NCBI GenBank assembly: GCA_027483175.1
Contig: JAIXVE010000243.1
Location: 1 to 33,056 of the forward strand
DNA: 33,056 nt
Source of the DNA: Verrucomicrobiaceae bacterium
Lineage (GTDB): Bacteria > Verrucomicrobiota > Verrucomicrobiia > Verrucomicrobiales > V1-33
Reading direction: 5' to 3'
Below are positions 18,813 to 26,536 of the stretch, piece after piece; position 1 is the stretch's first letter, and every line of letters starts with the position of its first letter. Position numbers and translations under genes: made by a program. The notes under the pieces are model-generated. The model ran no database searches. It saw nothing but the letters and a program-made list of their open reading frames with translations, and was not told where the DNA came from.

Positions 18813-19901
18813 TCAAGTCCACGCCGCCCTCAGACACCTCAGAAAATTCCCGCTCTGAATCCCCGCAATATCCTCACTCCCGTACCCACGCGCCCCCAGC
18901 AACTCCGGCAACCGCCGCAACCCATCAATCGAATCCAGATCCATCGGGGTCTGCTCGGTCCCGAACGCCCCGTCCAGATCCGTCCCGATCCCCACATGCC
19001 GCGCATTCCCCGCCAGCTGACAGTAATGATCAATATGATCCACTAGCACCTCCAGCCTCAACCCCGCACTCTCCGGCGTCGTCCGCCCGCGCTCCCAACC
19101 CGGCACCATCATCCACCCATCCAGCGCCACCCCCACCACCCCACCCCGCTCCTTCAACGCCAGAAACTGCTCATCACTCATCTGTCTCTGATCCGGCACC
19201 AGCGCCCGCGCATTGTGATGACTCGCCCACACCGGCCCCTCGTGCCACGCCATCGCCTCCTCAAAACACTGGTCACTCAAATGCGTCACGTCTAACACCA
19301 TCCCCAGCCGCCCGATCTCCCGCATCAACTCCCGCCCCCGCGCATTGAATCCCCCAGTCGTCGCCGTCCCCTGCGCATACACCCCCGGCCCGTAATGCGC
19401 CGGCCCGATCGCCCGCAATCCATACTCCCACGCCCGCTCCAGATGCCCCACCGTAATCAGCGAATCCGCTCCCTCCAGACTCAGTACATAACCAATCGGC
19501 AGCCGCGCCGTCTCCGGATCCTCACACCCAGCCCACCGCGCCAGATGCGCCTCCAATCCCGCCGCATCCCGGATCATCACCATCTCCCCCGCCTCCTCCA
19601 TCGCACGGTACCACGCCAGTTGCGCCTGCGTCATCGCCCACGCCTGAGGAGCCGACCGCCAGCCCGACACCGGACTCCACGCATCATGCTCCACCCTGGC
19701 CAGCTGCGTCGCCACACACAACCCAACCCCCGCACGCCTCATCTCCGGCAACGTCACCGTCCCACGTCCCCGCCCAGCCTTGTCCCGCAGATGCGCCTCC
19801 GTCCGCCGCACTTCCTCCAGCGGCAACCTCAGGTCCCGGTTCCACTCCACCGCGTTCAACGCAAGGTCGAGATGCACATCGAATATCAATGGTGACTTCA
19901 T
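18813..19901 (-). CDS. M19-family membrane-type dipeptidase
   Basis: A 362-residue zinc dipeptidase of the renal dipeptidase family. The metal ligands expected for the family are visible: His10 and Asp12 (DVHLD), Glu143 (SLEGAD), His207 (DVTHLSD) and His228 or His229 (SHHNAR, with Arg232). GTDLDG near the C-terminus is the conserved Asp site. M19 enzymes cleave dipeptides, commonly with a D-residue at the C-terminal side, and some act on other amidohydrolase substrates. No signal peptide is seen. The start codon overlaps closely with the GntP gene (TGAGTCATG, 3 bases between), so the two are translationally coupled. Confidence 0.92.
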   Translation of the reverse strand: MKSPLIFDVHLDLALNAVEWNRDLRLPLEEVRRTEAHLRDKAGRGRGTVTLPEMRRAGVGLCVATQLARVEHDAWSPVSGWRSAPQAWAMTQAQLAWYRAMEEAGEMVMIRDAAGLEAHLARWAGCEDPETARLPIGYVLSLEGADSLITVGHLERAWEYGLRAIGPAHYGPGVYAQGTATTGGFNARGRELMREIGRLGMVLDVTHLSDQCFEEAMAWHEGPVWASHHNARALVPDQRQMSDEQFLALKERGGVVGVALDGWMMVPGWERGRTTPESAGLRLEVLVDHIDHYCQLAGNARHVGIGTDLDGAFGTEQTPMDLDSIDGLRRLPELLGARGYGSEDIAGIQSGNFLRCLRAAWT

Positions 19902-19904
19902 GAC

Positions 19905-21233
19905 TCAAAGCAGCGCGTTCACCAGCAGCGTGAACCCCAGTCCGGCAAGCCCGATGATCGTCTCCGTCACCGTCCACGTCCTCAGGGTCTGCCCCACCGT
20001 CAACCCAAGGCTCTCCTTCACGATCCAGAACCCGCCGTCATTCAGATGCGACAGAAACAGCGACCCGCACCCGATCGAAATCACTAGCAACTCCCGATTC
20101 AGCTCCGGATGACTCGCCAGCAGCGGCCCCATCACCCCAGCCGCCGCCGTGATCGCCACCGTCGACGACCCCGTCGCCACCCGGATGAACGCCGCCACCA
20201 GCCACGCATACAGCAACGGCGGCAGATGCATCCCCGCCGCCGCCGCCCCCATCGCATCCGCCACCTTCGCCTCCCGCAACACCCGCGCAAACCCGCCGCC
20301 AGCCCCGATCACCAGCACAGACATCCCTACACTAGCCACACTCGTCTCCGTGAACTTCAACACCTCCGCCCGACTGAACCCGCACGCCCGCTGAAACAAA
20401 AACCCCGCCGCCAGCACCGCCAGCGCCAGCGCAAACACCGGATGCCCCACCGCCGTCAGAAAACCGAACACCGCCGGATTCCCGTGCCCCCACAATTCCG
20501 CTCCAGTCGCCAGCAGCATCAGCACCACCGGCAGACAGATCACAAACAACGTCACCCCAAACCCAGGCATCGGCCGCTCCACCGGCCTCTCCACCGCCAG
20601 CACCGGAGCCTCCGCCGTCACCCGTTTCGTCGCCATCCGCGCAAACAACGGCCCAGCCACCGCCGCCGTCGGCATCCCAATCAGAAACCCCCAACCCAGC
20701 ACCGCCCCAGTATTCGCACCCAGCGCCGCAATCGCCGTCACCGGCCCAGGATGCGGCGGCATCAACCCGTGCATCACCGACAAAAACGCCAGCAGCGGAA
20801 TCGCCAGCATCAGAAACGGCCGCTTCGTCTCCCTCGACAAGGTCGCAATCACCGGCAGCAGCAACAGCAACCCCACCGCAAACCACGTCACCAACCCCAC
20901 ACTCACCGCCAGCGCCGCCACACACCAGCCCACCCGCTTCGGCCCGAAAAACGCACTGAACCGCGCCGCCAGCACCTGCGCCGCCCCCGACTCCGACAAC
21001 AGTTTCCCCAGCATCGCCCCCAGCCCGATCACCGCCGCAATCCCTCCCACCGTCGCCCCCAGTCCATCCTGAAAATGCTTCAGCGTCGCCAGCGGCCCAA
21101 ACCCCACCCCGCAACCCACCACCAATGCCGCCGCCAGCAGCGCAATGAACGCATTCCACTGCCGCCACGTCACCAGAAAAACCAGCAGCACCACCGCCGC
21201 ACCAGCCAGCAAAAGTAAACTCGAAGAACCCAT
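19905..21233 (-). CDS. GntP-family permease (gluconate/D-serine type)
   Basis: A 442-residue membrane carrier with about 12 hydrophobic segments. The C-terminal signature HLNDGGFWIVKESLGLTVGQ matches the GntP family motif HVNDSGFWxVK. Known members import gluconate, related sugar acids or D-serine with protons. The ATG at 21233 starts the first hydrophobic helix; the frame is open to 21290, which would add 19 polar residues. It is the first gene of the leftward cluster and is coupled to the M19 dipeptidase, so a sugar acid or D-amino acid substrate is possible. Confidence 0.9.
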   Translation of the reverse strand: MGSSSLLLLAGAAVVLLVFLVTWRQWNAFIALLAAALVVGCGVGFGPLATLKHFQDGLGATVGGIAAVIGLGAMLGKLLSESGAAQVLAARFSAFFGPKRVGWCVAALAVSVGLVTWFAVGLLLLLPVIATLSRETKRPFLMLAIPLLAFLSVMHGLMPPHPGPVTAIAALGANTGAVLGWGFLIGMPTAAVAGPLFARMATKRVTAEAPVLAVERPVERPMPGFGVTLFVICLPVVLMLLATGAELWGHGNPAVFGFLTAVGHPVFALALAVLAAGFLFQRACGFSRAEVLKFTETSVASVGMSVLVIGAGGGFARVLREAKVADAMGAAAAGMHLPPLLYAWLVAAFIRVATGSSTVAITAAAGVMGPLLASHPELNRELLVISIGCGSLFLSHLNDGGFWIVKESLGLTVGQTLRTWTVTETIIGLAGLGFTLLVNALL

Positions 21234-21398
21234 GGGCCGCGACCATGCGGCGAAACGCCCGCCCCTGTCAGCAACAATATTCCTCCGCATTCACTGCCCG
21301 CCCCTCACCACCAACTCCCCAAATCATGAGCCCGATTTCACGCCCCAATCCCCCAAACACCCGTATCTTTACAATTCCCCCTCCCCTCCAGCCCCCGC

Positions 21399-22364
21399 AT
21401 GAGTCTCCTCGATCGTCTCTACCGCAGCTCCTCCCTCGCCCGCCATCAGTCCGATCGCATCGATTCCCTCAAATCCCAGCGCGCCTCGCTCAAATCCTCC
21501 CTCTCCGAAGCCCGCCAATCCATCCGCGCCCTCACCGCACGCTCCGGATACCCGCCCAAACCCGATCCCACCCTCACCGGCGAAATGTCCGCCGCCCTCG
21601 CCGCCCTCCTCACCTCCGATCCCGTCACGCGCTCCATCCCCGACATCGCCTCCATCGCCCCACGCGTCCGCCTTCCCGTCGCCCCGCGCGACATCATGCT
21701 CGTCAAATCCTCCGCGCAACACTACCTCGCCACCGGCTTCTCCGCCCTCGACTCCATCCTGCGTTGTCTCCCGGAACTCCAACACGTCTCCCACCCGCGC
21801 ATCCTCGACTTCGGCTGCGGCTACGGCCGCGTCCTCCGCATCCTCCGCGCTGCATGGCCCGCCGCCCCCATCACCGCCGCCGACCTCGAACCCGATGGCC
21901 TCGCCTTCTGCATGGAACACTTCGACATCTCAGGCTTCCGCTCCCAGATCTCCCCCATCGCCGTCCCCCTCGCCCATTCCTTCGACCTCATCTGGGTCGG
22001 CTCCCTCGTCACCCACCTCGACGCCCCGAAAATCTCCGGCTTCCTCAACCTCTTCTCGTCCCTCCTCGCCCCAGGCGGCCACGTCGTCTTCACATCCCAC
22101 GGCGACCACATGATCGAGCGCCTCCAGTCCGGCTCCTGCCACTACGACCTCACACCGGAAAAATCCGCCTCCCTGCTCTCAACCTACGCCTCCTCAGGCT
22201 TCGGGTACGAAGACTACCCGAATCGCTCCGGCTACGGGGTCTCCGCCACCTCCGAATCATGGATGCGCCAGACCATCGCATCCATCACCTCGCTCCGCTT
22301 CAGCTCATGGCTCCCGCACCACTGGGATAATCACCAGGACGTCTGGTGCTGCTCACGGCAGTAA
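21399..22364 (+). CDS. SAM-dependent methyltransferase with N-terminal coiled coil
   Basis: A 321-residue protein. Residues 1-48 form a charged, Ser/Arg-rich helical region likely to be a coiled coil. The methyltransferase fold begins at about 105 with motif I ILDFGCGYGR (135-144), followed by a motif-II acidic residue (ADLEPDG). The motif IV-like FDLIWVGSLVTHL and the post-motif APGGHVVFTSHG follow. It resembles class I enzymes that modify glycans or small molecules; the substrate is unknown. It is transcribed away from the GntP gene. Its last 12 bases overlap the 3' end of the convergent HAD gene. Confidence 0.8.
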   Translation: MSLLDRLYRSSSLARHQSDRIDSLKSQRASLKSSLSEARQSIRALTARSGYPPKPDPTLTGEMSAALAALLTSDPVTRSIPDIASIAPRVRLPVAPRDIMLVKSSAQHYLATGFSALDSILRCLPELQHVSHPRILDFGCGYGRVLRILRAAWPAAPITAADLEPDGLAFCMEHFDISGFRSQISPIAVPLAHSFDLIWVGSLVTHLDAPKISGFLNLFSSLLAPGGHVVFTSHGDHMIERLQSGSCHYDLTPEKSASLLSTYASSGFGYEDYPNRSGYGVSATSESWMRQTIASITSLRFSSWLPHHWDNHQDVWCCSRQ

Positions 22365-23051
22365 CCACTCGCCCACCGCCGCCCAGTCGCCACCCGCCTC
22401 ATCGCGGAAATGCCACGCCCGCCACCCGGCCGCGCGCGCCGGCAGCACGTCGTTATCCTCACGATCCCCCACCATCACCACCTCCCCAGCCGCAATCCCC
22501 ACCCGTCCCAGCGCCTCACTCAATCTCCCGAACACCGCCCCCGACGGCTTCGAATACCCATGGTCCCCTGACCAGAAACAATACGCCTCCTCCAGCCATT
22601 CCATCGGCAACCCCGCCCACGCCAGCTCCCGCCGCGTATACCTCTGCCCGTTCGACGCAATCCCCAGCAACACCCCCGCTTCCCGCAACCGCCCCAGCAC
22701 CTCTCCCGCCCCCGGCATCAGTTCCACCGTGCGCTCCAATCGCGCATGCCCAAACAGAAACTCATCCAATTCCCCCGCGGTCAACTCCCCCAGCCTCGGT
22801 GCCACCGCCACCACCACCGACTCCCACTCAACCTCAGGCCACCGCTCGCCCCCCGCCCGTCTCGCCTCGTTCCGCGCCTCCGTCTCCCTCACGCACGCCC
22901 CATCAAACCACGCCAGGGTCCCCACCGCCTCCATCCCATACCGTCGCCACAACTCCACCCACCGCGCCTCCGCATCCTCCGGCCCAGCACCCACCCGCAG
23001 CAGGGTGTGATACACATCACAAATCACCGCTCGCACCGTCGCCACTCTCAC
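22353..23051 (-). CDS. HAD-superfamily hydrolase (phosphatase/dehalogenase-like)
   Basis: A 232-residue HAD hydrolase. Motif I is CDVYHTLL with nucleophile Asp12; Tyr14 replaces the usual second Asp, a pattern seen in haloacid dehalogenases and some phosphatases. Motif II is ASNGQ, the motif III lysine is in YSKPSG, and motif IV is GDREDND. The cap between motif I and II is helical (subclass I). The start is a GTG at 23051 that overlaps the L,D-transpeptidase stop codon (GTGA), so the genes are coupled. The natural substrate cannot be given; Tyr14 makes either function possible. Confidence 0.85.
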   Translation of the reverse strand: MRVATVRAVICDVYHTLLRVGAGPEDAEARWVELWRRYGMEAVGTLAWFDGACVRETEARNEARRAGGERWPEVEWESVVVAVAPRLGELTAGELDEFLFGHARLERTVELMPGAGEVLGRLREAGVLLGIASNGQRYTRRELAWAGLPMEWLEEAYCFWSGDHGYSKPSGAVFGRLSEALGRVGIAAGEVVMVGDREDNDVLPARAAGWRAWHFRDEAGGDWAAVGEWLLP

Positions 23052-23794
23052 GGGGTCAGCTTCTTGAACACATACCGCCCATCACGGTTCCCCACCAGCG
23101 GCGGCACCCGCTCCTTCTCAAACAAATCATACCCCTCCTTCAGATTCGTCCAGAATCCATGCCACTCACCCCCCACCTCCTTCGCCAACCGCTCCGCCGT
23201 CATCCGAAACGGAAACGCCTGCACCTGAAACTCATCCTGCTTCCCCTTCAACGCCGCCTCCGCCAGCAGATAAATCATCTCAATCTGCGCGTCCGTCATC
23301 GCATAACACCCGATCGACACGTCCGACCCGTGCACCATCAGCGCACTCCCAGTCCGCCCCAGCGCTCGGTCATACCCGTTCGGGTACCCGAGATTGAACG
23401 CCAGATGAAACTTCGACTGCGGATTCAACTGCTTCGCCCCCACAAAATAAAATCCCTCCGGCGCCACCCCATCCCCCTGCTTCAGCTTCGGCCCCAATCG
23501 CCCGCCTCCCCACGTCGCAATCCGGTAAATCGCAAACCTCCGATACCGCCCCCCAATCTCATCCCGCAACCACACCTCCAATTCCTTCTCCTCCTTGAAA
23601 ATCCGCATGAACACCGGCGCCCCAGGCTTGAACCCTTCCTTCTTCAATTCATTCACCAGCACCGGCCACAACCGCTCCCGAATCTTCCCAATCCGCTCGT
23701 TCTGCGGCGTCCCCCGCGCCCGCGCCATCCTCACATAAAGAAACAGCACCAGCAGGATCAACCCCAGGATCAGAAACTTGCCGCGCAGCATCAT
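23048..23794 (-). CDS. L,D-transpeptidase (YkuD/YafK-like)
   Basis: A 248-residue protein with an N-terminal membrane anchor or signal (about 5-22). The catalytic segment reads HGSDVSIGCYAMTD, with His155, Ser160 and nucleophile Cys163, the YkuD signature. The region before it has the beta-rich YkuD core (YRIATWGGGR and PEGFYFVGAKQLNP). Members crosslink peptidoglycan peptides or attach lipoproteins to it; YafK-type enzymes may instead release them. Two adjacent ATGs (23794 and 23791) follow a GAGGG, so either can start translation. It is coupled to the HAD gene by a 4-base overlap. Confidence 0.88.
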   Translation of the reverse strand: MMLRGKFLILGLILLVLFLYVRMARARGTPQNERIGKIRERLWPVLVNELKKEGFKPGAPVFMRIFKEEKELEVWLRDEIGGRYRRFAIYRIATWGGGRLGPKLKQGDGVAPEGFYFVGAKQLNPQSKFHLAFNLGYPNGYDRALGRTGSALMVHGSDVSIGCYAMTDAQIEMIYLLAEAALKGKQDEFQVQAFPFRMTAERLAKEVGGEWHGFWTNLKEGYDLFEKERVPPLVGNRDGRYVFKKLTP

Positions 23795-23898
23795 CCCTCA
23801 CCAATGGCCCCCTCACCCCAGCCCCTCAAGCGCTCTTCTTTGCCACTCTCCCCCATTTTCATGCTGGCACCTTCCCCCCAATCGCGCCACCTCACTCC

Positions 23899-24336
23899 AT
23901 GCACTGGAAAATCCTCGCCGTCGGCCGCCCCGCCCTCCCATGGGCCCGCGATGGCATCGCCGATTACACCACCCGCTTCACCCGCATGGGCCAACTCGAA
24001 ATCGAATACATCCGCGACGGCCCACGCGAAAAAGTCGAAGAACGTCTCCTCCGCGCCTCCGAAGGCTGTCTCCGCATCGCCATGGACGAACGCGGCCGCG
24101 CCTTCACCACCGACGCCCTCCGCATCAGCGTCGACCGCTGGGAAATGACAGGCACCAAACGCATCGCCCTCCTCATCGGCGGCGCAGACGGCCACAGCCC
24201 AGCCCTCCGCTCCGCCTCTCAGGAAGTCTGGGCCCTCAGCCCACTCACCCTCCAGCACGAACTCGCCCTCGTCGTCCTCCTCGAACAGATCTACCGGGTC
24301 TACTCCATCAAACGCGGCGAACCCTATCACCGCTGA
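23899..24336 (+). CDS. rlmH: 23S rRNA (pseudouridine1915-N3)-methyltransferase RlmH
   Basis: A 145-residue SPOUT-class methyltransferase that modifies pseudouridine 1915 of 23S rRNA. The diagnostic stretch is IGGADGHSP, followed by LSPLTLQHELALVVLLEQIY and the C-terminal PYHR. The family DERG motif is present (MDERGRAFTT). It is about ten residues shorter than the E. coli enzyme but complete. It is transcribed divergently from the L,D-transpeptidase with 104 bases between starts, and convergently with the redoxin gene 31 bases downstream. Confidence 0.95.
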   Translation: MHWKILAVGRPALPWARDGIADYTTRFTRMGQLEIEYIRDGPREKVEERLLRASEGCLRIAMDERGRAFTTDALRISVDRWEMTGTKRIALLIGGADGHSPALRSASQEVWALSPLTLQHELALVVLLEQIYRVYSIKRGEPYHR

Positions 24337-24367
24337 CAACCCAACCCATCCGCAACCCCATCCCTCC

Positions 24368-25168
24368 TCACTTCCCAGCCGCGTCCTCCGCAATCTTCCG
24401 GTCGTCCTCTGACAACTTGTCCAGCGCCAGCGTGAAGGTCGTCCCATCCGCCTTCTTGAACTTCCCAGTCCCGCCCTGCACCGACACCAACGCCGCACTC
24501 AAGGTCCGCCCGTCCGCCGCCGCCCACGTCCGCAATGGCAGCAATACCCCCGACTTCACTGGCTTCGCCCCAGCCGCAGGCCCCAGCGACGATCCCGCCG
24601 CCTCACCCTTCCCCGCCGCCGTCTTCTCCGCCACCGACCCGCCAGCAGAACTCCCACTGCCCGCCGCCACATCCTTCAACGCCTTCTTCACCGCCTTCTC
24701 AAACCCCGCATCCGTCGGCCGTCCCTCAAAAATCCTCACCCCACTCGTGTTGAACACCATCGCCCGCGGTATCGTGTTCTCACTCGTCGGCCCACCACCA
24801 CCAGTCGTCACCGGAAACGGAATCTTCAGCTTCTTCACCATCGCCTTGATCTCCTCATCCGGCGCTTCCTGCGAATGCAGCCCCACCACCTGCAATCCCT
24901 TCCCGTCATAACGCTTACTCAGCGCCACCATGTGAGGCATCGCCGCGATACACGGCCCGCAGTGCACCCCCCACATCTCCAGCACCACCACTTTTCCCTG
25001 CACCGAATCCTTCGAAATCTCCCCGTTCGCCACCGCCGTCCCAAATTGATACTGATCCAGCGTCGGCCCCGCCGCCGCCTCACCCTTCTCCGCCGCTCCG
25101 TCAGCAGCCCTCACTGACATCCCAATCCCACTAAATCCAATCAGGGCACAAAAAAGAAAATGCTTCAT
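24368..25168 (-). CDS. TlpA-like thiol-disulfide redoxin fused to an SHD1-like domain
   Basis: A 266-residue exported protein. A signal peptide (1-21) is followed by a thioredoxin-fold domain with active site CGPC (Cys70, Cys73) and the cis-Pro region TIPRAMVF (Pro134), so redox activity is expected. An Ala/Gly/Ser-rich linker (about 168-205) leads to a C-terminal unit (about 211-264) reading RTWAAADGRTLSAALVSV and then LDKLSEDD, which fits the SLA1-homology-domain-1 (SHD1) type repeat common in PVC secreted proteins. SHD1 is a protein-interaction module in yeast; its bacterial role is unknown. A perfect palindrome lies upstream (25260-25278). Confidence 0.85.
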   Translation of the reverse strand: MKHFLFCALIGFSGIGMSVRAADGAAEKGEAAAGPTLDQYQFGTAVANGEISKDSVQGKVVVLEMWGVHCGPCIAAMPHMVALSKRYDGKGLQVVGLHSQEAPDEEIKAMVKKLKIPFPVTTGGGGPTSENTIPRAMVFNTSGVRIFEGRPTDAGFEKAVKKALKDVAAGSGSSAGGSVAEKTAAGKGEAAGSSLGPAAGAKPVKSGVLLPLRTWAAADGRTLSAALVSVQGGTGKFKKADGTTFTLALDKLSEDDRKIAEDAAGK

Positions 25169-25259
25169 ACCAATCGTCAGGTCAGGGGTTTATGTTAGTT
25201 TCGGTTGGACCCTCGCACGTTCCTCCCACACCCGCAACCGATACACCACCCTGATTTTC

Positions 25260-25278
25260 ACTAAGGGTTTCCCTTAGT
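25260..25278. promoter_or_regulatory. Perfect 8-bp hairpin between HU-like and redoxin genes
   Basis: ACTAAGGG-TTT-CCCTTAGT forms a tight stem-loop 72 bases after the HU-like stop codon and 92 bases before the redoxin start, both leftward. Neither strand has a clear U-run beside it, so it could be an operator or a weak terminator. Confidence 0.45.
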
Positions 25279-25349
25279 TCACTGCCACACTTCTCCCTTT
25301 CCCTCCGCAGAATCGCTCTTCCCACCTCTTCGGCGGGACATCCCCGCTC

Positions 25350-25652
25350 TTACTTCTTCGGTGGAATCGCTCCAACCCGGTCCTTCAATTCCTTCCCAGG
25401 CCGAAACTTCACCACACACCGCGCCGGAATCGGCACGTCCTTCTCAGGATCATTCGGATTCCGCCCAACCTTCGCCTTCGCCACACGGATCTCAAATGTC
25501 CCGAAATTCCGCAGCACCACCTCGTGCTGCTGCGAAAGATGCTGGGTGACATTGTCCAGAAACAACTGCAGCACATCAAATACCTGATGCTGAGTCAGTC
25601 CGCTCTGGTCCGCAATCTGGACAACAAGGTCCCTTTTCGTGATGGTCTCCAT
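25350..25652 (-). CDS. HU/IHF-family DNA-binding protein
   Basis: A 100-residue nucleoid protein. The N-terminal helix-turn-helix pair (ETITKRDLVVQIADQSGLT) forms the dimer core. The beta-arm signature GRNPNDPEKDVPIPAR is present, with the conserved Pro near its tip that kinks DNA, and the C-terminal FRPGKELKDRV closes the fold. The ATG at 25652 matches the family start; the frame extends upstream to 25691 without homology. HU-type proteins bind and bend DNA as dimers. The sequence does not allow a firm choice between HU and an IHF-like paralogue. Confidence 0.93.
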   Translation of the reverse strand: METITKRDLVVQIADQSGLTQHQVFDVLQLFLDNVTQHLSQQHEVVLRNFGTFEIRVAKAKVGRNPNDPEKDVPIPARCVVKFRPGKELKDRVGAIPPKK

Positions 25653-25806
25653 TCCGTTGTTTGTGTTATGCTTTTTGCAGATTCTCGGCAATCCGCGAGC
25701 CCGGGTGTAGCGGAAAGTACGCCCGCCAGCCGCATCAAGTGTCAGTAACTTTGCACTTTATCTCGTTTTTCTGTTTGAACCCGCCTCCTCCGCCTCCGCT
25801 CCCCTC

Positions 25807-26499
25807 ATGCTCCCACCCCCACAAACTCCCCTCATCAACGAAACCTTCTCGGCATCAGAAGTCCCCCCTCACCTCATGGACGCTCTCTGGGCCACCGGCT
25901 GGCGCCACTTCGGTCCTGTCTTCTTCCGATACTCCGTCACACTCTCCAACCCCGACACCCCGGACCTCATCCAGCCGCTCCGCCTCCACCTCCAACACTT
26001 CCAACTCTCCAAAAGCCAGCGCCGCATCCTCCGCCGCAACACCGACGCCGACCTCCGCATCGGCCCTGCCATCGTCGACGCAGAACGCGAAGACCTCTTC
26101 TTCCGCCACCGCCAGCGCTTCACCGCCAACATCCCGGACTCCCTCCGCGACTTCATGCCCTCCCACCTCCCCGCCTCCCTCCCCTGCCAGTGCCTCTCCG
26201 TCGAAATGCGCCTCGACGGCCGTCTCCTCGCCGTCAGTTATCTCGACGTCGGCGCCGCCGCCGTCTCCAGCGTCTACGCCATGTTCGACCCCTCCATCGC
26301 CTCCCGCAGCCCAGGCATCCTCACCCTCCTCACTGAAATCGAATGGGCCCGCCACGCCGGCAAATCCTTCCTCTACCCAGGCTACGCCACCGCCGGACCA
26401 GGCATCTACGACTACAAGAAATCCCTCCGCCCCCTCGAATACTTCCACTGGGCCTCCTCCTCATGGCTGCAGCTTGCACCAGCCCCGCCCGACCCCTAA
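25807..26499 (+). CDS. Arginyl/leucyl-tRNA-protein transferase-like (Ate/Bpt family)
   Basis: A 230-residue protein of the aminoacyl-tRNA-protein transferase family, which adds Leu or Arg to the N-terminus of proteins marked for degradation. The conserved segment SKSQRRILRRN is at 68-78, and the GNAT-like C-terminal region shows SVYAMFDP, FLYPGY and YDYKKSLRPLEYF. The N-terminal Cys motifs seen in relatives (CxYL and CxxC) are absent; only Cys127 and Cys129 remain. Lack of these cysteines suggests a divergent or metal-free variant, so activity is likely but not certain. It starts the rightward group ending at 32070. Confidence 0.8.
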   Translation: MLPPPQTPLINETFSASEVPPHLMDALWATGWRHFGPVFFRYSVTLSNPDTPDLIQPLRLHLQHFQLSKSQRRILRRNTDADLRIGPAIVDAEREDLFFRHRQRFTANIPDSLRDFMPSHLPASLPCQCLSVEMRLDGRLLAVSYLDVGAAAVSSVYAMFDPSIASRSPGILTLLTEIEWARHAGKSFLYPGYATAGPGIYDYKKSLRPLEYFHWASSSWLQLAPAPPDP

Positions 26500-26536
26500 G
26501 GATCCCCATCCCACTTCCCGACCCAATTTCCCAACC

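Noticed and set aside
25661..26536. Upstream in-frame extension of the DAACS symporter
   Set aside because: The extension is Ser/Pro/Thr-rich and lies over the Ate/Bpt-like gene in another frame. The symporter's first helix starts at 26537.
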